This document shows, in pieces, positions 1 through 9,391 of a stretch of 64,000 nt of DNA. The stretch's first letter is position 1; each line of letters begins with the position of its first letter. The notes under the pieces are model-generated. The model was not told where the DNA came from. It made no database searches and saw nothing but the letters and a program-made list of their open reading frames with translations. The stretch comes from Stagnihabitans sp043721775 (lineage in GTDB: Bacteria > Pseudomonadota > Alphaproteobacteria > Rhodobacterales > Rhodobacteraceae): contig JAYSQA010000345.1 in the NCBI GenBank assembly GCA_043721775.1, positions 1-64,000 on the forward strand. The letters are read 5' to 3'. The translations under genes and the position numbers were made by a program.

Positions 1-900
1 TTGGCGGCGGAGGGGCTGAACGTCTCGGCCCCACCGATTTCCACCGCCATCGCGCAGTTGGAGGCGGAGTTCGGCCTGCCGCTTTTCGTGCGCAAGCACG
101 CGCACGGCATGTCGCCCACCCAATCGGGGCGCGAGATCATCCGCGAGGCGGCGCTGGCCCTGACAGCTGCTGCCCGTTTGACCGAACTGGCCGCCCAATA
201 CCGTGGTACAGTTAGGGGGCGGCTGAACATCGGCTGCCTGCTGACTTTTGCGCAAATCCTTGTCCCACAACTGCGCCGCAGCTTCATTGACCGCTATCCC
301 GAGGTGGAGTTTTACCAAAGCGAAACTCATCAGGCTGCGCTGATTGATGGCTTGCGCGATGCGACCCTTGACGTGGCGCTGACCTTTGATCTGGCGTTGC
401 CCGCCGATCTGGAGTTCATCGAACTGGCCAGCTTGCCGCCCTTTGTGATGCTGCCTGAGGCGCATCCGTTAAGCCAGCGGGTCTCGCTGACCCTGTCAGA
501 CTTGAAAGAAGTTCCGCTGGTTCTGCTGGATCTGCCATTGTCGGCGGATTACTTTCTGTCGTTCTTCGAAAAAGCGTCTCTAAAGCCGCGGATTGCCGAC
601 CGCAGCCGGGATATGGCGGTGGTTCAGTCCTTGATGGCGAACAACTTCGGCTATTCGATTGCAAATGTGCGACCGCTGACCAACCGGGCGCCGGATGGCA
701 AGGCATTGGCCTATGTGCCGCTGTCTGGCCCGGTGCAGCCAATGCGGATTGGGCTGCTGTGTGCCAATGGCAGCCGCGCCTCTCTGACCATCCGCGCCTT
801 CATTGACCATGCGACCGAGACCCTGAAAGACATCCTGCCAAACCTGACCCGCGCCTACCTTACCCTACAAGCGAGACCCCATGCGCGACCCCCGCTATGA
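1..900 (+). CDS. LysR-family transcriptional regulator, 5' end cut off by the window
   Basis: The visible part opens inside the N-terminal winged helix-turn-helix: residues 3-30 read like the LysR recognition helix and wing (LNVSAPPISTAIAQLE, then FGLPLFVRK). The effector-binding domain follows from about residue 65 and runs to the end. Roughly 20-25 N-terminal residues are missing, so the TTG at position 1 is not a real start. The stop codon lies 20 bases inside the downstream amine dehydrogenase gene on the same strand. LysR genes usually diverge from their targets, so this overlap suggests co-transcription with the operon it probably controls. The inducer is unknown; an amine or its breakdown product is a guess from the neighbours. 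Confidence 0.9.
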   Translation: MAAEGLNVSAPPISTAIAQLEAEFGLPLFVRKHAHGMSPTQSGREIIREAALALTAAARLTELAAQYRGTVRGRLNIGCLLTFAQILVPQLRRSFIDRYPEVEFYQSETHQAALIDGLRDATLDVALTFDLALPADLEFIELASLPPFVMLPEAHPLSQRVSLTLSDLKEVPLVLLDLPLSADYFLSFFEKASLKPRIADRSRDMAVVQSLMANNFGYSIANVRPLTNRAPDGKALAYVPLSGPVQPMRIGLLCANGSRASLTIRAFIDHATETLKDILPNLTRAYLTLQARPHARPPL

Positions 901-2947
901 CATTCTGTTTCACCCCCTGGCCATCGGACCGCTGACCGCAAAGAACCGCTTCTATCAGGTGCCCCACTGCAATGGCGGCGGCTACCGAGACCCGTCGGCG
1001 GCGGCGGCGATGCGGGGTATCAAGGCAGAGGGCGGCTGGGGTGTGATCTTCACCGAACAGACAGAAATGCACCACACCTCGGAAATCACGCCCTTTATCG
1101 AGTTGCGGTTGTGGGAGGACAAAGACATTCCCTCAATCGCCAAGATGGCGGCGGCGATGAAGACGCATGGGGCGCTGGCGGGAATTCAGCTGGCCTATTC
1201 GGGGATCAACGGCCCGAACATGTACACCAAAGAGGTGCCGCTGGCGCCGTCAGCCCTGCCGATCCGTACCTTTACCAATGATCCGGTGCAGGCGCGGGCG
1301 ATGGACAAGACCGATATCAAGAACCTGCGGCGCTGGTTCGTGAATGCCGCCAAGCGCAGCAAGCTGGCGGGGTTTGATCTGATCTGCCTGTACGGCGCGC
1401 ATGGCTTCGGGATTTTCCAGCATTTTCTGAGCCGTGCCACCAACCAACGAACGGACGAATACGGCGGCAGTCTGGAGAACCGCTCGCGGTTTGCGCGTGA
1501 GGTGGTGGCCGATATGCGCGACGCCGTGGGTGATACGATGGCGCTGACGATGCGGGTGTCACTGGATGAAACGATCGGGCAGCTTGGGTTTTCGAATGCC
1601 GAGGTGCGCGATTTCATCTCTATGAATGCGGAATTGCCGGATTTGTGGGATCTGGCGATGGGCAAGTGGGAGGACTGCTCTGGTCCTTCGCGCTTCAAGG
1701 AAGAGGCGGCGCAAGAGGCTTGGGTGACGGGGATTCGGGAGCTGTCTCCGAAGCCGGTGGTGGGGGTGGGGCGATTCACCTCGCCGGATGTGATGGCGCG
1801 GATGATCAAATCAGGGCGGCTGGATTTCATTGGCTGTGCAAGGCCGTCGATCGCCGACCCCTTCATTCCAAAGAAGATCGACGAGGGTCGGGTGGAGGAC
1901 ATCCGCGAATGCATCGGCTGCAACATCTGCGTCAGTGGTGACATGACGCAGGGAATGGGCCGCTGCACGCAGAACCCGACCTGGATGGAGGAATGGCGGC
2001 GGGGCTGGCATCCGGAGAAGATCGCGGTGAAGGGGCAAAGCGAAACCGTGCTGATCATCGGCTCGGGTCCTGCCGGGCTGGAGGCGGCGCGGGCGGCGGC
2101 TTTGCGGGGATATGATGTGGCGGTGGCCGAGGCGCGGGCGGTGTTTGGCGGGCGGGTGACGCGGGAAAGGGCCTTGCCTGGTCTATCGGCGTGGGGACGA
2201 GTCGCCGAATATCGCATGTTTCATTTGAACCAAAAGCAGAACGTGCAGCTTTATCCGGGCTCGGCACTGACGGCCGCTGAGGTGCTGGAGTTCGGCTTCC
2301 AGCACGTCTGCGTGGCCACCGGTTCGACCTGGCGCCGGGATGGTGTGGCGCGTCAGCATGTTGTGGCGATGCCGATCAACGCCACGATGCCGGTCTTTAC
2401 CCCGGATGACCTGATGACGGGCCGCCTGCCCAAGGGCCGCGTCGTGATCTTTGACGACGACCACTACTACATGGGTGGCGTTCTGGCAGAGCTTTGTGCC
2501 CAGCAGGACTGTGACGTGACGCTGGTAACCCCCTCGGCTTTCGTGTCGGACTGGACGGCCAACACGTTGGAGCAAAGCACCATCCACCGGCGGCTTGCGG
2601 GACTTGGGGTGACGATCCGGCTGAACACCGGGATTGTGGAACTGCACGGCGATGGGGTTGAGACGACCTGCACCTATACGGACACACGCGGACGGATCGG
2701 CTGCGACGCGGTGGTATTGGTGACCTCTCGTGTGTCGGAGGACAGACTGTACCTTGCCCTGAACTCACGGCAGCAGGATTGGGCCGATGCCGGGATCAGA
2801 TCAGTGAAGGTGATCGGTGATGCGGCTGCCCCGGCCCCCATCGCCTGGGCGACCTTTGCAGGCCACCGCTACGCGCGCGAGTTGGACGAGCCGGAATGGG
2901 GCGACGCCCTGCCCTTCCGCCGCGAAGTCACCCGACTGGAGGATTAA
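881..2947 (+). CDS. trimethylamine/histamine dehydrogenase-like iron-sulfur flavoprotein
   Basis: A 688-residue protein with the full three-part layout of trimethylamine dehydrogenase: an old-yellow-enzyme FMN barrel (about 1-340), a 4Fe-4S motif (Cys344, Cys347, Cys350, Cys362) and a dinucleotide-binding module with GSGPAG near residue 395. Cys30 in QVPHC matches the cysteine that binds FMN covalently. The family oxidatively removes alkyl groups or amines, passing electrons to ETF. The substrate pocket differs from trimethylamine dehydrogenase: Gln60 replaces Tyr60, Asp354 replaces Trp355 and Glu74 replaces Ser74, while the Trp264 equivalent is kept (W of KWEDCSGPSRF). From memory, Gln and Asp at these places are typical of histamine dehydrogenase. 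The gene overlaps the LysR gene by 20 bases and is 3 bases from the amidohydrolase. The exact substrate is not established. Confidence 0.88.
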   Translation: MRDPRYDILFHPLAIGPLTAKNRFYQVPHCNGGGYRDPSAAAAMRGIKAEGGWGVIFTEQTEMHHTSEITPFIELRLWEDKDIPSIAKMAAAMKTHGALAGIQLAYSGINGPNMYTKEVPLAPSALPIRTFTNDPVQARAMDKTDIKNLRRWFVNAAKRSKLAGFDLICLYGAHGFGIFQHFLSRATNQRTDEYGGSLENRSRFAREVVADMRDAVGDTMALTMRVSLDETIGQLGFSNAEVRDFISMNAELPDLWDLAMGKWEDCSGPSRFKEEAAQEAWVTGIRELSPKPVVGVGRFTSPDVMARMIKSGRLDFIGCARPSIADPFIPKKIDEGRVEDIRECIGCNICVSGDMTQGMGRCTQNPTWMEEWRRGWHPEKIAVKGQSETVLIIGSGPAGLEAARAAALRGYDVAVAEARAVFGGRVTRERALPGLSAWGRVAEYRMFHLNQKQNVQLYPGSALTAAEVLEFGFQHVCVATGSTWRRDGVARQHVVAMPINATMPVFTPDDLMTGRLPKGRVVIFDDDHYYMGGVLAELCAQQDCDVTLVTPSAFVSDWTANTLEQSTIHRRLAGLGVTIRLNTGIVELHGDGVETTCTYTDTRGRIGCDAVVLVTSRVSEDRLYLALNSRQQDWADAGIRSVKVIGDAAAPAPIAWATFAGHRYARELDEPEWGDALPFRREVTRLED

Positions 2948-2950
2948 GCC

Positions 2951-4537
2951 ATGTCAGAGCCGGTTATGCTGCAAGGCATTCGACTGTTCGGACAGGAAGG
3001 GCACTCTGATCTGGTGTTTAAGGATGGGCGAATCGCCAGCATCCTACCAACGGCCAAGGTCGGCACGGGGCTGCTGGCCTTGCCGGGCTTTTGCGAAAGC
3101 CATGCGCATCTGTTCCCGGGCGGCGTGACGCTGGAGCAGTTGAACCTTGCCGCCGTTCACACTGCCGATGCCTTGCGGGCGGCCCTGTTACCCCATGTCA
3201 GCGCGACCCCGGCAGGCGAAGTGGTCTGCGCCTACGCGGCGAACTATGATCTGCTGGGCAAATTCCGTCCGGACCGACACGCTTTGGATGCGATCCTGCC
3301 GGACCGGCCGCTATACATCACGGCAACCGATTTTCACTGTGCATGGGCCAATACGGCGGCCTTGCAGGCGGCGGGGATTTTGCAAAGCGCATCGCTCGAG
3401 GGTGTTGAGATGGCCAATGGCATGGCTACCGGCGAGTTGCATGAGTTTGCGGCGATGGATCTGGTGCGCAGGCTGACACCCTCGGGTGGGCGAGAGACCT
3501 TGGGACTATCGGCGCTGGAACCGCAGGGTGTGACGGCAGAGCAGCGCGACCGTGACAAGGCCACGATCCTGCGGGCGATGCAGGTCTGCCTGCGCCAGGG
3601 CATCACCTCGGTCGTCAATATGGACGGCAACCTGTATCTGGCCGACCTGCTGACCGATATGGCTGCGGACTTGCCGCTGCATGTCAGCCTGCCCATGACG
3701 CTGGTGCCGGGGATGACAGCAAACCGGCAGAGGGATTTGCTGAAAAGGGCCATGTCAGCGCCTGTTGGCCGCCTGACCTTTGGCCGGGTCAAGATGTTCA
3801 TGGACGGCGTTTTCGATACCTGGACCGCCTTTCGCACCGATGATTACCCTGGACGGCCTGGCTTCCGCTCTGCCCCGCTGTTCCCTCCGGGAGAGTTCGC
3901 GGCACTGTGCATCGAAGCCGATGCCATGGGCCTACAAATCGCGGTTCACGCGGTCGGCGATGGGGCAGTGCGGGCAACGCTGGACGGCTATCAGGCCGCC
4001 CGCAAAGCCAATGGCCCGCGCGACAGTCGGCACCGAATTGAACATATCGACATGATCCACCCCGACGACCTGCCCCGGCTGAAGGCTTTGGGCGTTGTGG
4101 CCTCGATGCAGCCGGTTCACCCGCCGGGATTGGCCGGATTGCCGCTGGAGCCTACCACCTCGATCATGTCGCGCGACCGGTGGGCGGATACCTTCCCATG
4201 GCGGGCGATCACGGACCTTGGGGTGCCACTGGCTTACGGCACGGATTGGCCGGTATCGCCGTTGTCACCGCTTCATGCCTTGCACTGCGCGTTGTCACGA
4301 CAGCCGTGGACGGAAGGCGTTCCTGATCAACGGCTTACGGTTTCCGAGGCGCTGGCTGCCTATTCGCAAGGCGGCGCCTACGCCAGTTTTTCAGACCACC
4401 TGCGCGGGACGATTGCGGTTGGGATGGCGGCGGATCTGGCGTTGCTGTCAGGCGACCCGGCAGGACTGGATGCTGCGCCAGAGGCATGCCGGGTGGAGCA
4501 GGTGTTCATGGGCGGGCGGCTGGTCTGGGCAGCCTGA
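2951..4537 (+). CDS. YtcJ-like metal-dependent amidohydrolase (amidohydrolase family 3)
   Basis: A 528-residue amidohydrolase-superfamily protein. The metal-binding HxH is at His51 and His53 (SHAHLFPGG). Later metal and catalytic motifs are visible in AVGDGAVRATLDGY, RIEHIDMIHPDD and YGTDWPVSPL, the last carrying the conserved Asp. These fit the YtcJ/COG1574 branch, which hydrolyses C-N bonds in poorly defined substrates. No signal peptide is seen, so it is probably cytoplasmic. The ATG has a strong GGAGG Shine-Dalgarno 9 bases upstream, located at the end of the dehydrogenase gene, so the two are likely co-expressed. An amide or cyclic product of the same catabolic pathway is a plausible substrate, but this is inference. 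Confidence 0.85.
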   Translation: MSEPVMLQGIRLFGQEGHSDLVFKDGRIASILPTAKVGTGLLALPGFCESHAHLFPGGVTLEQLNLAAVHTADALRAALLPHVSATPAGEVVCAYAANYDLLGKFRPDRHALDAILPDRPLYITATDFHCAWANTAALQAAGILQSASLEGVEMANGMATGELHEFAAMDLVRRLTPSGGRETLGLSALEPQGVTAEQRDRDKATILRAMQVCLRQGITSVVNMDGNLYLADLLTDMAADLPLHVSLPMTLVPGMTANRQRDLLKRAMSAPVGRLTFGRVKMFMDGVFDTWTAFRTDDYPGRPGFRSAPLFPPGEFAALCIEADAMGLQIAVHAVGDGAVRATLDGYQAARKANGPRDSRHRIEHIDMIHPDDLPRLKALGVVASMQPVHPPGLAGLPLEPTTSIMSRDRWADTFPWRAITDLGVPLAYGTDWPVSPLSPLHALHCALSRQPWTEGVPDQRLTVSEALAAYSQGGAYASFSDHLRGTIAVGMAADLALLSGDPAGLDAAPEACRVEQVFMGGRLVWAA

Positions 4538-4548
4538 AAACGTGTGGC

Positions 4549-5529
4549 CTAAAAGCGAACTGTGCGCAGGCTGTTCATCACCGAAACCAAGGACTCGGAT
4601 ATGCCCGGTTCCGACAGGGCGTGACCGGCCATCGCGATCAGCCGCAAGTCGCATTTGGCCCAGCCTTGGGCCAGTTTCCAAGCGGCGACGGGCGGACAAA
4701 TCATGTCGAGACGACCTTGAACCAAGGTGGCGCCGATATGTTCAATTCTTTGACGTTCCTTCAGAATCCAGCCGTCTGTCGCAAGGAAACCGGCGTTCTG
4801 GAAATAGTGGTTTTCAAGCCTTGCGAAGGCGCGGGCGTAGTCGGCGGGTCCTTCTCCGAAAGGCCCATCAGCGGCGACGGAGGCCAGTGCGTTCTCCCAG
4901 TTCGACCAGATGCGGCCCAGCCGGATTTCCTCAGACAGGTCGCCCGAGAACAGGCGGCGGTGGTAGGCGTCAATCATGTCAGCCCGTTCACCCGGCGGAA
5001 TCGGGGCTACGAAACGCGACCACAGGTCGGGGTAAAACGCCCCTGCCCCGCCGCCATAGAACCAGGCTAACTCTGCCCGGGTCATCAGAAAAATGCCGCG
5101 CAAAACCATATGCGCCGCCCGGTCTGGATGGGTGATCGCATAGATCAGCGCAAGCGAAGCGCCCCAACTGCCGCCGAACAGGATGAATTTTTCGATGTCC
5201 AGAGTTTGACGGATCACCTCGATGTCAGACACCAGATGCCATGTGGTATTATTCTCGACACTTGCATGCGGGCGCGACCTGCCGCAGCCGCGTTGGTCGA
5301 ACAGAACAATTCGGTAGTGCGCTGGGTCAAAATAGCGACGCATTGCAGGGCTGCAACCGCCGCCAGGGCCGCCGTGCAGCACCAGAACGGGCACCCCTTG
5401 TGGGTTACCGCATTGCTCTACATAGATGCGGTGGCCATCGCCCATGTCAATCACCCGCTGGTCGAAAGGCTCGACCGACGGGTAAAGGTAGTCAATTGCG
5501 CGTTTTGGGCCTGATCTGTGATCCATCAC
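4549..5529 (-). CDS. pip: prolyl aminopeptidase (proline iminopeptidase)
   Basis: A 326-residue alpha/beta hydrolase of peptidase family S33, which removes N-terminal proline from peptides in the cytoplasm. The oxyanion-hole motif HGGPGGG is at about 52-58, the nucleophile Ser121 sits in GGSWG, Asp275 lies in QGRLDMICP and His303 in AGHALSEPG, completing the triad. Length and motif order match the bacterial Pip family closely. It ends 11 bases from the convergent amidohydrolase gene and starts divergently from ubiG across a 45-base gap, which must hold both promoters. Confidence 0.93.
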   Translation of the reverse strand: MMDHRSGPKRAIDYLYPSVEPFDQRVIDMGDGHRIYVEQCGNPQGVPVLVLHGGPGGGCSPAMRRYFDPAHYRIVLFDQRGCGRSRPHASVENNTTWHLVSDIEVIRQTLDIEKFILFGGSWGASLALIYAITHPDRAAHMVLRGIFLMTRAELAWFYGGGAGAFYPDLWSRFVAPIPPGERADMIDAYHRRLFSGDLSEEIRLGRIWSNWENALASVAADGPFGEGPADYARAFARLENHYFQNAGFLATDGWILKERQRIEHIGATLVQGRLDMICPPVAAWKLAQGWAKCDLRLIAMAGHALSEPGISESLVSVMNSLRTVRF

Positions 5530-5574
5530 GGTCTATATAGCGGGTGCAGCAGCCTGTTACACGGCTTTTGAAGG

Positions 5575-6330
5575 ATGAAAACCATGCAAACCACCATAGA
5601 CCCCAGCGAAGTCGCGAAATTTGAGGCGATGGCCGCCGAGTGGTGGAATCCGAACGGCAAATTCCGGCCGTTGCACCTGATGAACCCCTGTCGGCTGGAC
5701 TATCTGACCAGCCAGATTGCTGTAGAATATGACCGGGACCTGACGCTGCCGAAGCCGTTTGCGGGTTTGCGCATCCTCGACATTGGCTGCGGCGGTGGGC
5801 TGTTGTCGGAACCGATGGCTCGGCTGGGGGCAGATGTTGTGGGGGCGGATGCTGCCCCCCGCAATATACCGGTGGCGCAGGTTCATGCCGAACAATCGGG
5901 GCTGGTGATCGACTATCGCTTTACCACCGCCGAGGACCTTGCCGCCGCAGGGGAACAGTTCGACGTCGTCCTGAATATGGAGGTGGTGGAGCATGTCAGT
6001 GACCCGCTCGCCTATCTGACCGCCTGTCAGAATTTGCTGAAACCTGGCGGGATCATGCTGTGTTCAACCCTGAACCGGAACCCGAAAAGCTATCTGATGG
6101 CAATCATCGGGGCGGAATGGGTGATGCGCTGGCTGCCGAAAGGAACGCATGACTGGGCAAAGTTCATCACGCCTGATGAGTTGGCAGGCCTTATCAAGCG
6201 GGCTGGGCTGACGCTGCTGGACCGCAAGGGGATGGTGTTCAATCCGGTGTCGTGGAGCTGGAGCCTGTCGGCACGGAACCTGTCGGTGAACTATGTGACG
6301 ACATCCCGCAAGGACGGCGCAAGGATCTGA
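5575..6330 (+). CDS. ubiG: ubiquinone biosynthesis O-methyltransferase
   Basis: A 251-residue class I SAM-dependent methyltransferase that performs both O-methylation steps of ubiquinone synthesis. The N-terminal FEAMAAEWWNPNGKFRPLH segment is a UbiG signature; SAM motif I is LDIGCGGG, and NMEVVEHV and LLKPGG follow in the expected order. The residues GTHDWAKFITPDEL near 185 are also typical of UbiG. An in-frame ATG three codons downstream (5584) is a possible alternative start. The gene ends ahead of an 18-bp hairpin shared with the convergent aldo/keto reductase gene. Confidence 0.95.
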   Translation: MKTMQTTIDPSEVAKFEAMAAEWWNPNGKFRPLHLMNPCRLDYLTSQIAVEYDRDLTLPKPFAGLRILDIGCGGGLLSEPMARLGADVVGADAAPRNIPVAQVHAEQSGLVIDYRFTTAEDLAAAGEQFDVVLNMEVVEHVSDPLAYLTACQNLLKPGGIMLCSTLNRNPKSYLMAIIGAEWVMRWLPKGTHDWAKFITPDELAGLIKRAGLTLLDRKGMVFNPVSWSWSLSARNLSVNYVTTSRKDGARI

Positions 6331-6382
6331 GAATGCTTCGTTAATTTGGGACTGTGCCCCGGTTTTGGTTTTATTGAAAGCG

Positions 6383-6420
6383 CCGCCCTTCTGTCTCTGC
6401 GGGCAGAGACAGAAGGGCGG
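6383..6420. terminator. 18-bp perfect inverted repeat between convergent genes, likely bidirectional terminator
   Basis: CCGCCCTTCTGTCTCTGC at 6383-6400 is exactly complementary to 6403-6420, with only GG between the arms. It lies between the 3' ends of ubiG and the aldo/keto reductase gene. No clear T-run follows on the plus strand, and only a short broken one on the minus strand, so termination is inferred from the stem and its position. Confidence 0.6.
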
Positions 6421-6438
6421 TATCCGTGATTGACGAGG

Positions 6439-7431
6439 TCAACCGAGGCTGATCTCGTCAATCTGCGCCAGTTCGGCCACGGTGAAGGACAGGTTCTGCA
6501 ACGCGCCAACGCAGTCCGTCACCTGTTCAGGCTTCGACGCGCCGATCAGGGCCGAGGTGATGCCGCCGTCGCGCAGCACCCACGCCAGCGCCATCTGCGG
6601 CAAAGTCTGCCCCCGGCCGGCGGCCATGTCGTTCAGGGCGCGAACTTTGGCCAGAACCGGCTCTGTGATCGAAGACGCTTTCAGGAATCCGCCCACCGCT
6701 GCCCGGCTGTCGGCAGGAATGCCCTTGAGGTATTTGGTGGTCAAGACACCCTGCGCCAAAGGCAGGAAGGCGATGGAGCCGATGCCAAGGTCTTTCAACG
6801 TGTCTTTCAGCCCGTCACGCTCCACCCACCGCTCCATGATATTATAGCTGGGTTGGTGGATGACCATCGGCGTGCCGAGGTCTTTCAGAATCGCCGCTGC
6901 TTTCCGGGTTTGTTCGGAGTTGTAGGTGGTCACTCCGGCATACAAAGCCCGGCCAGAGCGGACGATGTAGTCCAAAGCGCCCATGGTTTCCTCAAGTGGC
7001 GTTTCGGGGTCGAAGCGGTGCGAATAGAAGATGTCGAAATAATCAAGCCCGGTACGCTTCAGGCTTTGGTCACAAGAGGCAACCATGTATTTGCGGCTGC
7101 CCCATTCGCCATAGGGGCCACCCCACATCAGGTAACCGGCTTTCGATGAGATGATCAGTTCATCCCGCAGGCCATTGAAATCATTTCGCATAATCTCGCC
7201 AAAGGCCACTTCGGCGGAACCGGGCGGCGGGCCGTAGTTGTTGGCGATATCGAAATGGGTGATGCCAAGGTCAAAGGCGGTACGCAGGATGGCTTGCTTG
7301 GTCTGGTGCGGCGTGTCGTCGCCGAAATTATGCCAGAGGCCCAGCGAGATGGCGGGCAACTTCAGGCCCGATTGGCCAAGGCGGTTGTAGATCATGCGGT
7401 CATAGCGGGTCTCGGCGGGAATATAGGTCAT
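6439..7431 (-). CDS. aldo/keto reductase, YghZ/Gpr-like
   Basis: A 330-residue NADPH-dependent aldo/keto reductase resembling E. coli YghZ, an L-glyceraldehyde-3-phosphate reductase. The catalytic tetrad is visible: Asp and Tyr in FDIANNYG, Lys in ISSKAGY and His in FYSHRFD. The ATG at 7431 is preceded by a perfect AGGAGG six bases upstream, which fixes the start although the frame stays open 128 codons further 5'. The true substrate may be another aldehyde or keto sugar. It diverges from tamA across about 150 bases. Confidence 0.9.
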   Translation of the reverse strand: MTYIPAETRYDRMIYNRLGQSGLKLPAISLGLWHNFGDDTPHQTKQAILRTAFDLGITHFDIANNYGPPPGSAEVAFGEIMRNDFNGLRDELIISSKAGYLMWGGPYGEWGSRKYMVASCDQSLKRTGLDYFDIFYSHRFDPETPLEETMGALDYIVRSGRALYAGVTTYNSEQTRKAAAILKDLGTPMVIHQPSYNIMERWVERDGLKDTLKDLGIGSIAFLPLAQGVLTTKYLKGIPADSRAAVGGFLKASSITEPVLAKVRALNDMAAGRGQTLPQMALAWVLRDGGITSALIGASKPEQVTDCVGALQNLSFTVAELAQIDEISLG

Positions 7432-7585
7432 CGGCGGCCTCCTGTTCGCTGCTGCTTTGTCGGCTGTCGCGGCCAGAGTTTCCAGCGAAAACTGGAGGAG
7501 GGAACCAAACAGCGGCCTCTTGCATTGCCCTTTACAGTGGTGGCTGCGATAGTGCCTCCGGGGCCTAGAAGGGTTGCGTGTCAGT

Positions 7586-9391
7586 ATGGGCAGTTCTGTC
7601 AGCCACAAGCTTTTGGTGAGTGCTGTTGCAATAGCGCTGGGGGCAACGGTTGCGTTGCCTGGGCAGGCTTTTGACGCGGTCGAGTTCAACGTGACCGGGG
7701 CGAACACGGCGCTGACGCAACAGATCAAGGCGGCCTCGGGTCTGGTGGGCGCCAAAAAGGACCGGCCAGCGCTGGATCTTTTTGCCGATGCGCAGGCGGA
7801 ATACGGCAAGATCATTTCGGCGCTTTACGCCTCTGGGCACTATGGGCCGGTGGTTCATGTGCTGATTGACGGGCATGAGGCGGCCAGCATTGCGCCTTTG
7901 GATGCGCCTTCCAGGATAGGTCACATCACGGTGACGGTGGATCCTGGCCCGCAATTCACCTTCTCGCAGGCGCAGATTGCGCCGTTGGCCCGGCACAGCA
8001 ACCTGCCGCCCGGCTTTGCGGCGGGCAAGCCTGCCTTGTCAGGGATGATCAAGGGGGCCGTGGCGGCGGGTCTGGACGGCTGGCGCAATGAAGGCAACGC
8101 CAAAGCCGATGTGGCCGGACAAGACCTGACGGCGGACCACGCAAGCGCGACCCTGTCGGCATCGGTGCAACTGGCCCCCGGCCCGGTGCTGCGCTTTGGC
8201 GATCTGGTGATCAACGGTGCCACGACTGTTCGCGAGGCGCGGGTGCGCAAGATTGCCGGGCTGCCGTCTGGCAAGCGGTTCAGCCCGGCGGATGAGGCGC
8301 GGATGGCGGAACGGCTGCGGCGCAGCGGGGTGTTCTCATCAGTTTCGCTGACGGAGGATGACAAGATCACGGCGCCGGACCTGTTGGGCCTGACCGCCGA
8401 TCTGGTCGAGGCCAAGCCGCACCGCTATACCTTTGGAGCCGAAGTGGCGACGAATGACGGGCTTGGGCTGAACGGAAGCTGGCTGCACCGCAACCTTCTG
8501 GGCGGCGGGGAACGGTTTGATGTGACGGGGGCTGTCACCAACATCTCGGCTGCTGGCAGCGGGATGGACTATTCCCTGGGGACGACACTCGACCGCCCGG
8601 CTACTCCGGGGCCGGATACCACGCTGAACCTGTCGTTCAAGATCAGCCATCTGGATGATGCCGACTACACCGCCAACGTTCTGGCAACCGGGTTCGGCTT
8701 TACGCACTACTTCAGCGAGACGCTGACCGGGCACGCGGCGCTAAGCTACACCTACTCTGCGGGCCGTGATGTGACGGGTGATTTCATCTATCGCAACGTG
8801 GCGCTGCCTGTGGGCGTGACGTGGGATCGGCGCGACAGCAAGACCGATGCGACGAAGGATTTCTATATTGACCTGAACGTCAAACCCTTCCTGGGCTTTG
8901 GCACTGCCGACAACGGGGTGAGAGTGGCGTTCGACGGTCGGTATTACAAGACTTTGGGCGCACAGAACGGGATTGTGCTGGCAACCCGGGTGCAAGGTGG
9001 TGCTGTCATTGGCGCTTCGGTGCTTGGCACGCCGCGGACGGATTTGTTCTATTCGGGCGGCGGTGGCACGGTGCGGGGCCAGCCCTATCAATCGCTTGGG
9101 GTCACTGTTCCGGATGGCCTGACGATGGTTGATACCGGCGGCACGTCGTTTGTTGCAGCGTCGCTGGAGGCGCGGGTCAGGGTAACAGAATTGATCGGGA
9201 TCGTCGGTTTCGTCGATGCGGGCTCGGTTGGGGTGGGCGGCTTTTCGGGCAACGCGTGGCAAGCCGGTGCTGGTCTGGGTCTGCGCTATGCCACCGGGGT
9301 TGGGCCGATCCGGCTTGATATCGGCGTGCCAATCCATCGCAAGACCAACGAGAAGTTTCAGATCTACATCGGATTGGGGCAGGCATTCTGA
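7586..9391 (+). CDS. tamA: outer-membrane assembly factor TamA (BamA/TamA family)
   Basis: A protein of about 601 residues with an N-terminal signal peptide (cleavage likely after PGQA), POTRA-like repeats to about residue 275, and a C-terminal 16-strand Omp85 beta barrel. The barrel shows the family motif GGGGTVRGQPYQS and ends in IGLGQAF, a typical terminal beta-signal ending in phenylalanine. With TamB it helps insert outer-membrane proteins and move phospholipids across the periplasm. The stop codon overlaps the tamB ATG (TGATG), implying coupled translation. I chose ATG 7586; TTG 7574 in the same frame has no better ribosome site. Confidence 0.92.
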   Translation: MGSSVSHKLLVSAVAIALGATVALPGQAFDAVEFNVTGANTALTQQIKAASGLVGAKKDRPALDLFADAQAEYGKIISALYASGHYGPVVHVLIDGHEAASIAPLDAPSRIGHITVTVDPGPQFTFSQAQIAPLARHSNLPPGFAAGKPALSGMIKGAVAAGLDGWRNEGNAKADVAGQDLTADHASATLSASVQLAPGPVLRFGDLVINGATTVREARVRKIAGLPSGKRFSPADEARMAERLRRSGVFSSVSLTEDDKITAPDLLGLTADLVEAKPHRYTFGAEVATNDGLGLNGSWLHRNLLGGGERFDVTGAVTNISAAGSGMDYSLGTTLDRPATPGPDTTLNLSFKISHLDDADYTANVLATGFGFTHYFSETLTGHAALSYTYSAGRDVTGDFIYRNVALPVGVTWDRRDSKTDATKDFYIDLNVKPFLGFGTADNGVRVAFDGRYYKTLGAQNGIVLATRVQGGAVIGASVLGTPRTDLFYSGGGGTVRGQPYQSLGVTVPDGLTMVDTGGTSFVAASLEARVRVTELIGIVGFVDAGSVGVGGFSGNAWQAGAGLGLRYATGVGPIRLDIGVPIHRKTNEKFQIYIGLGQAF

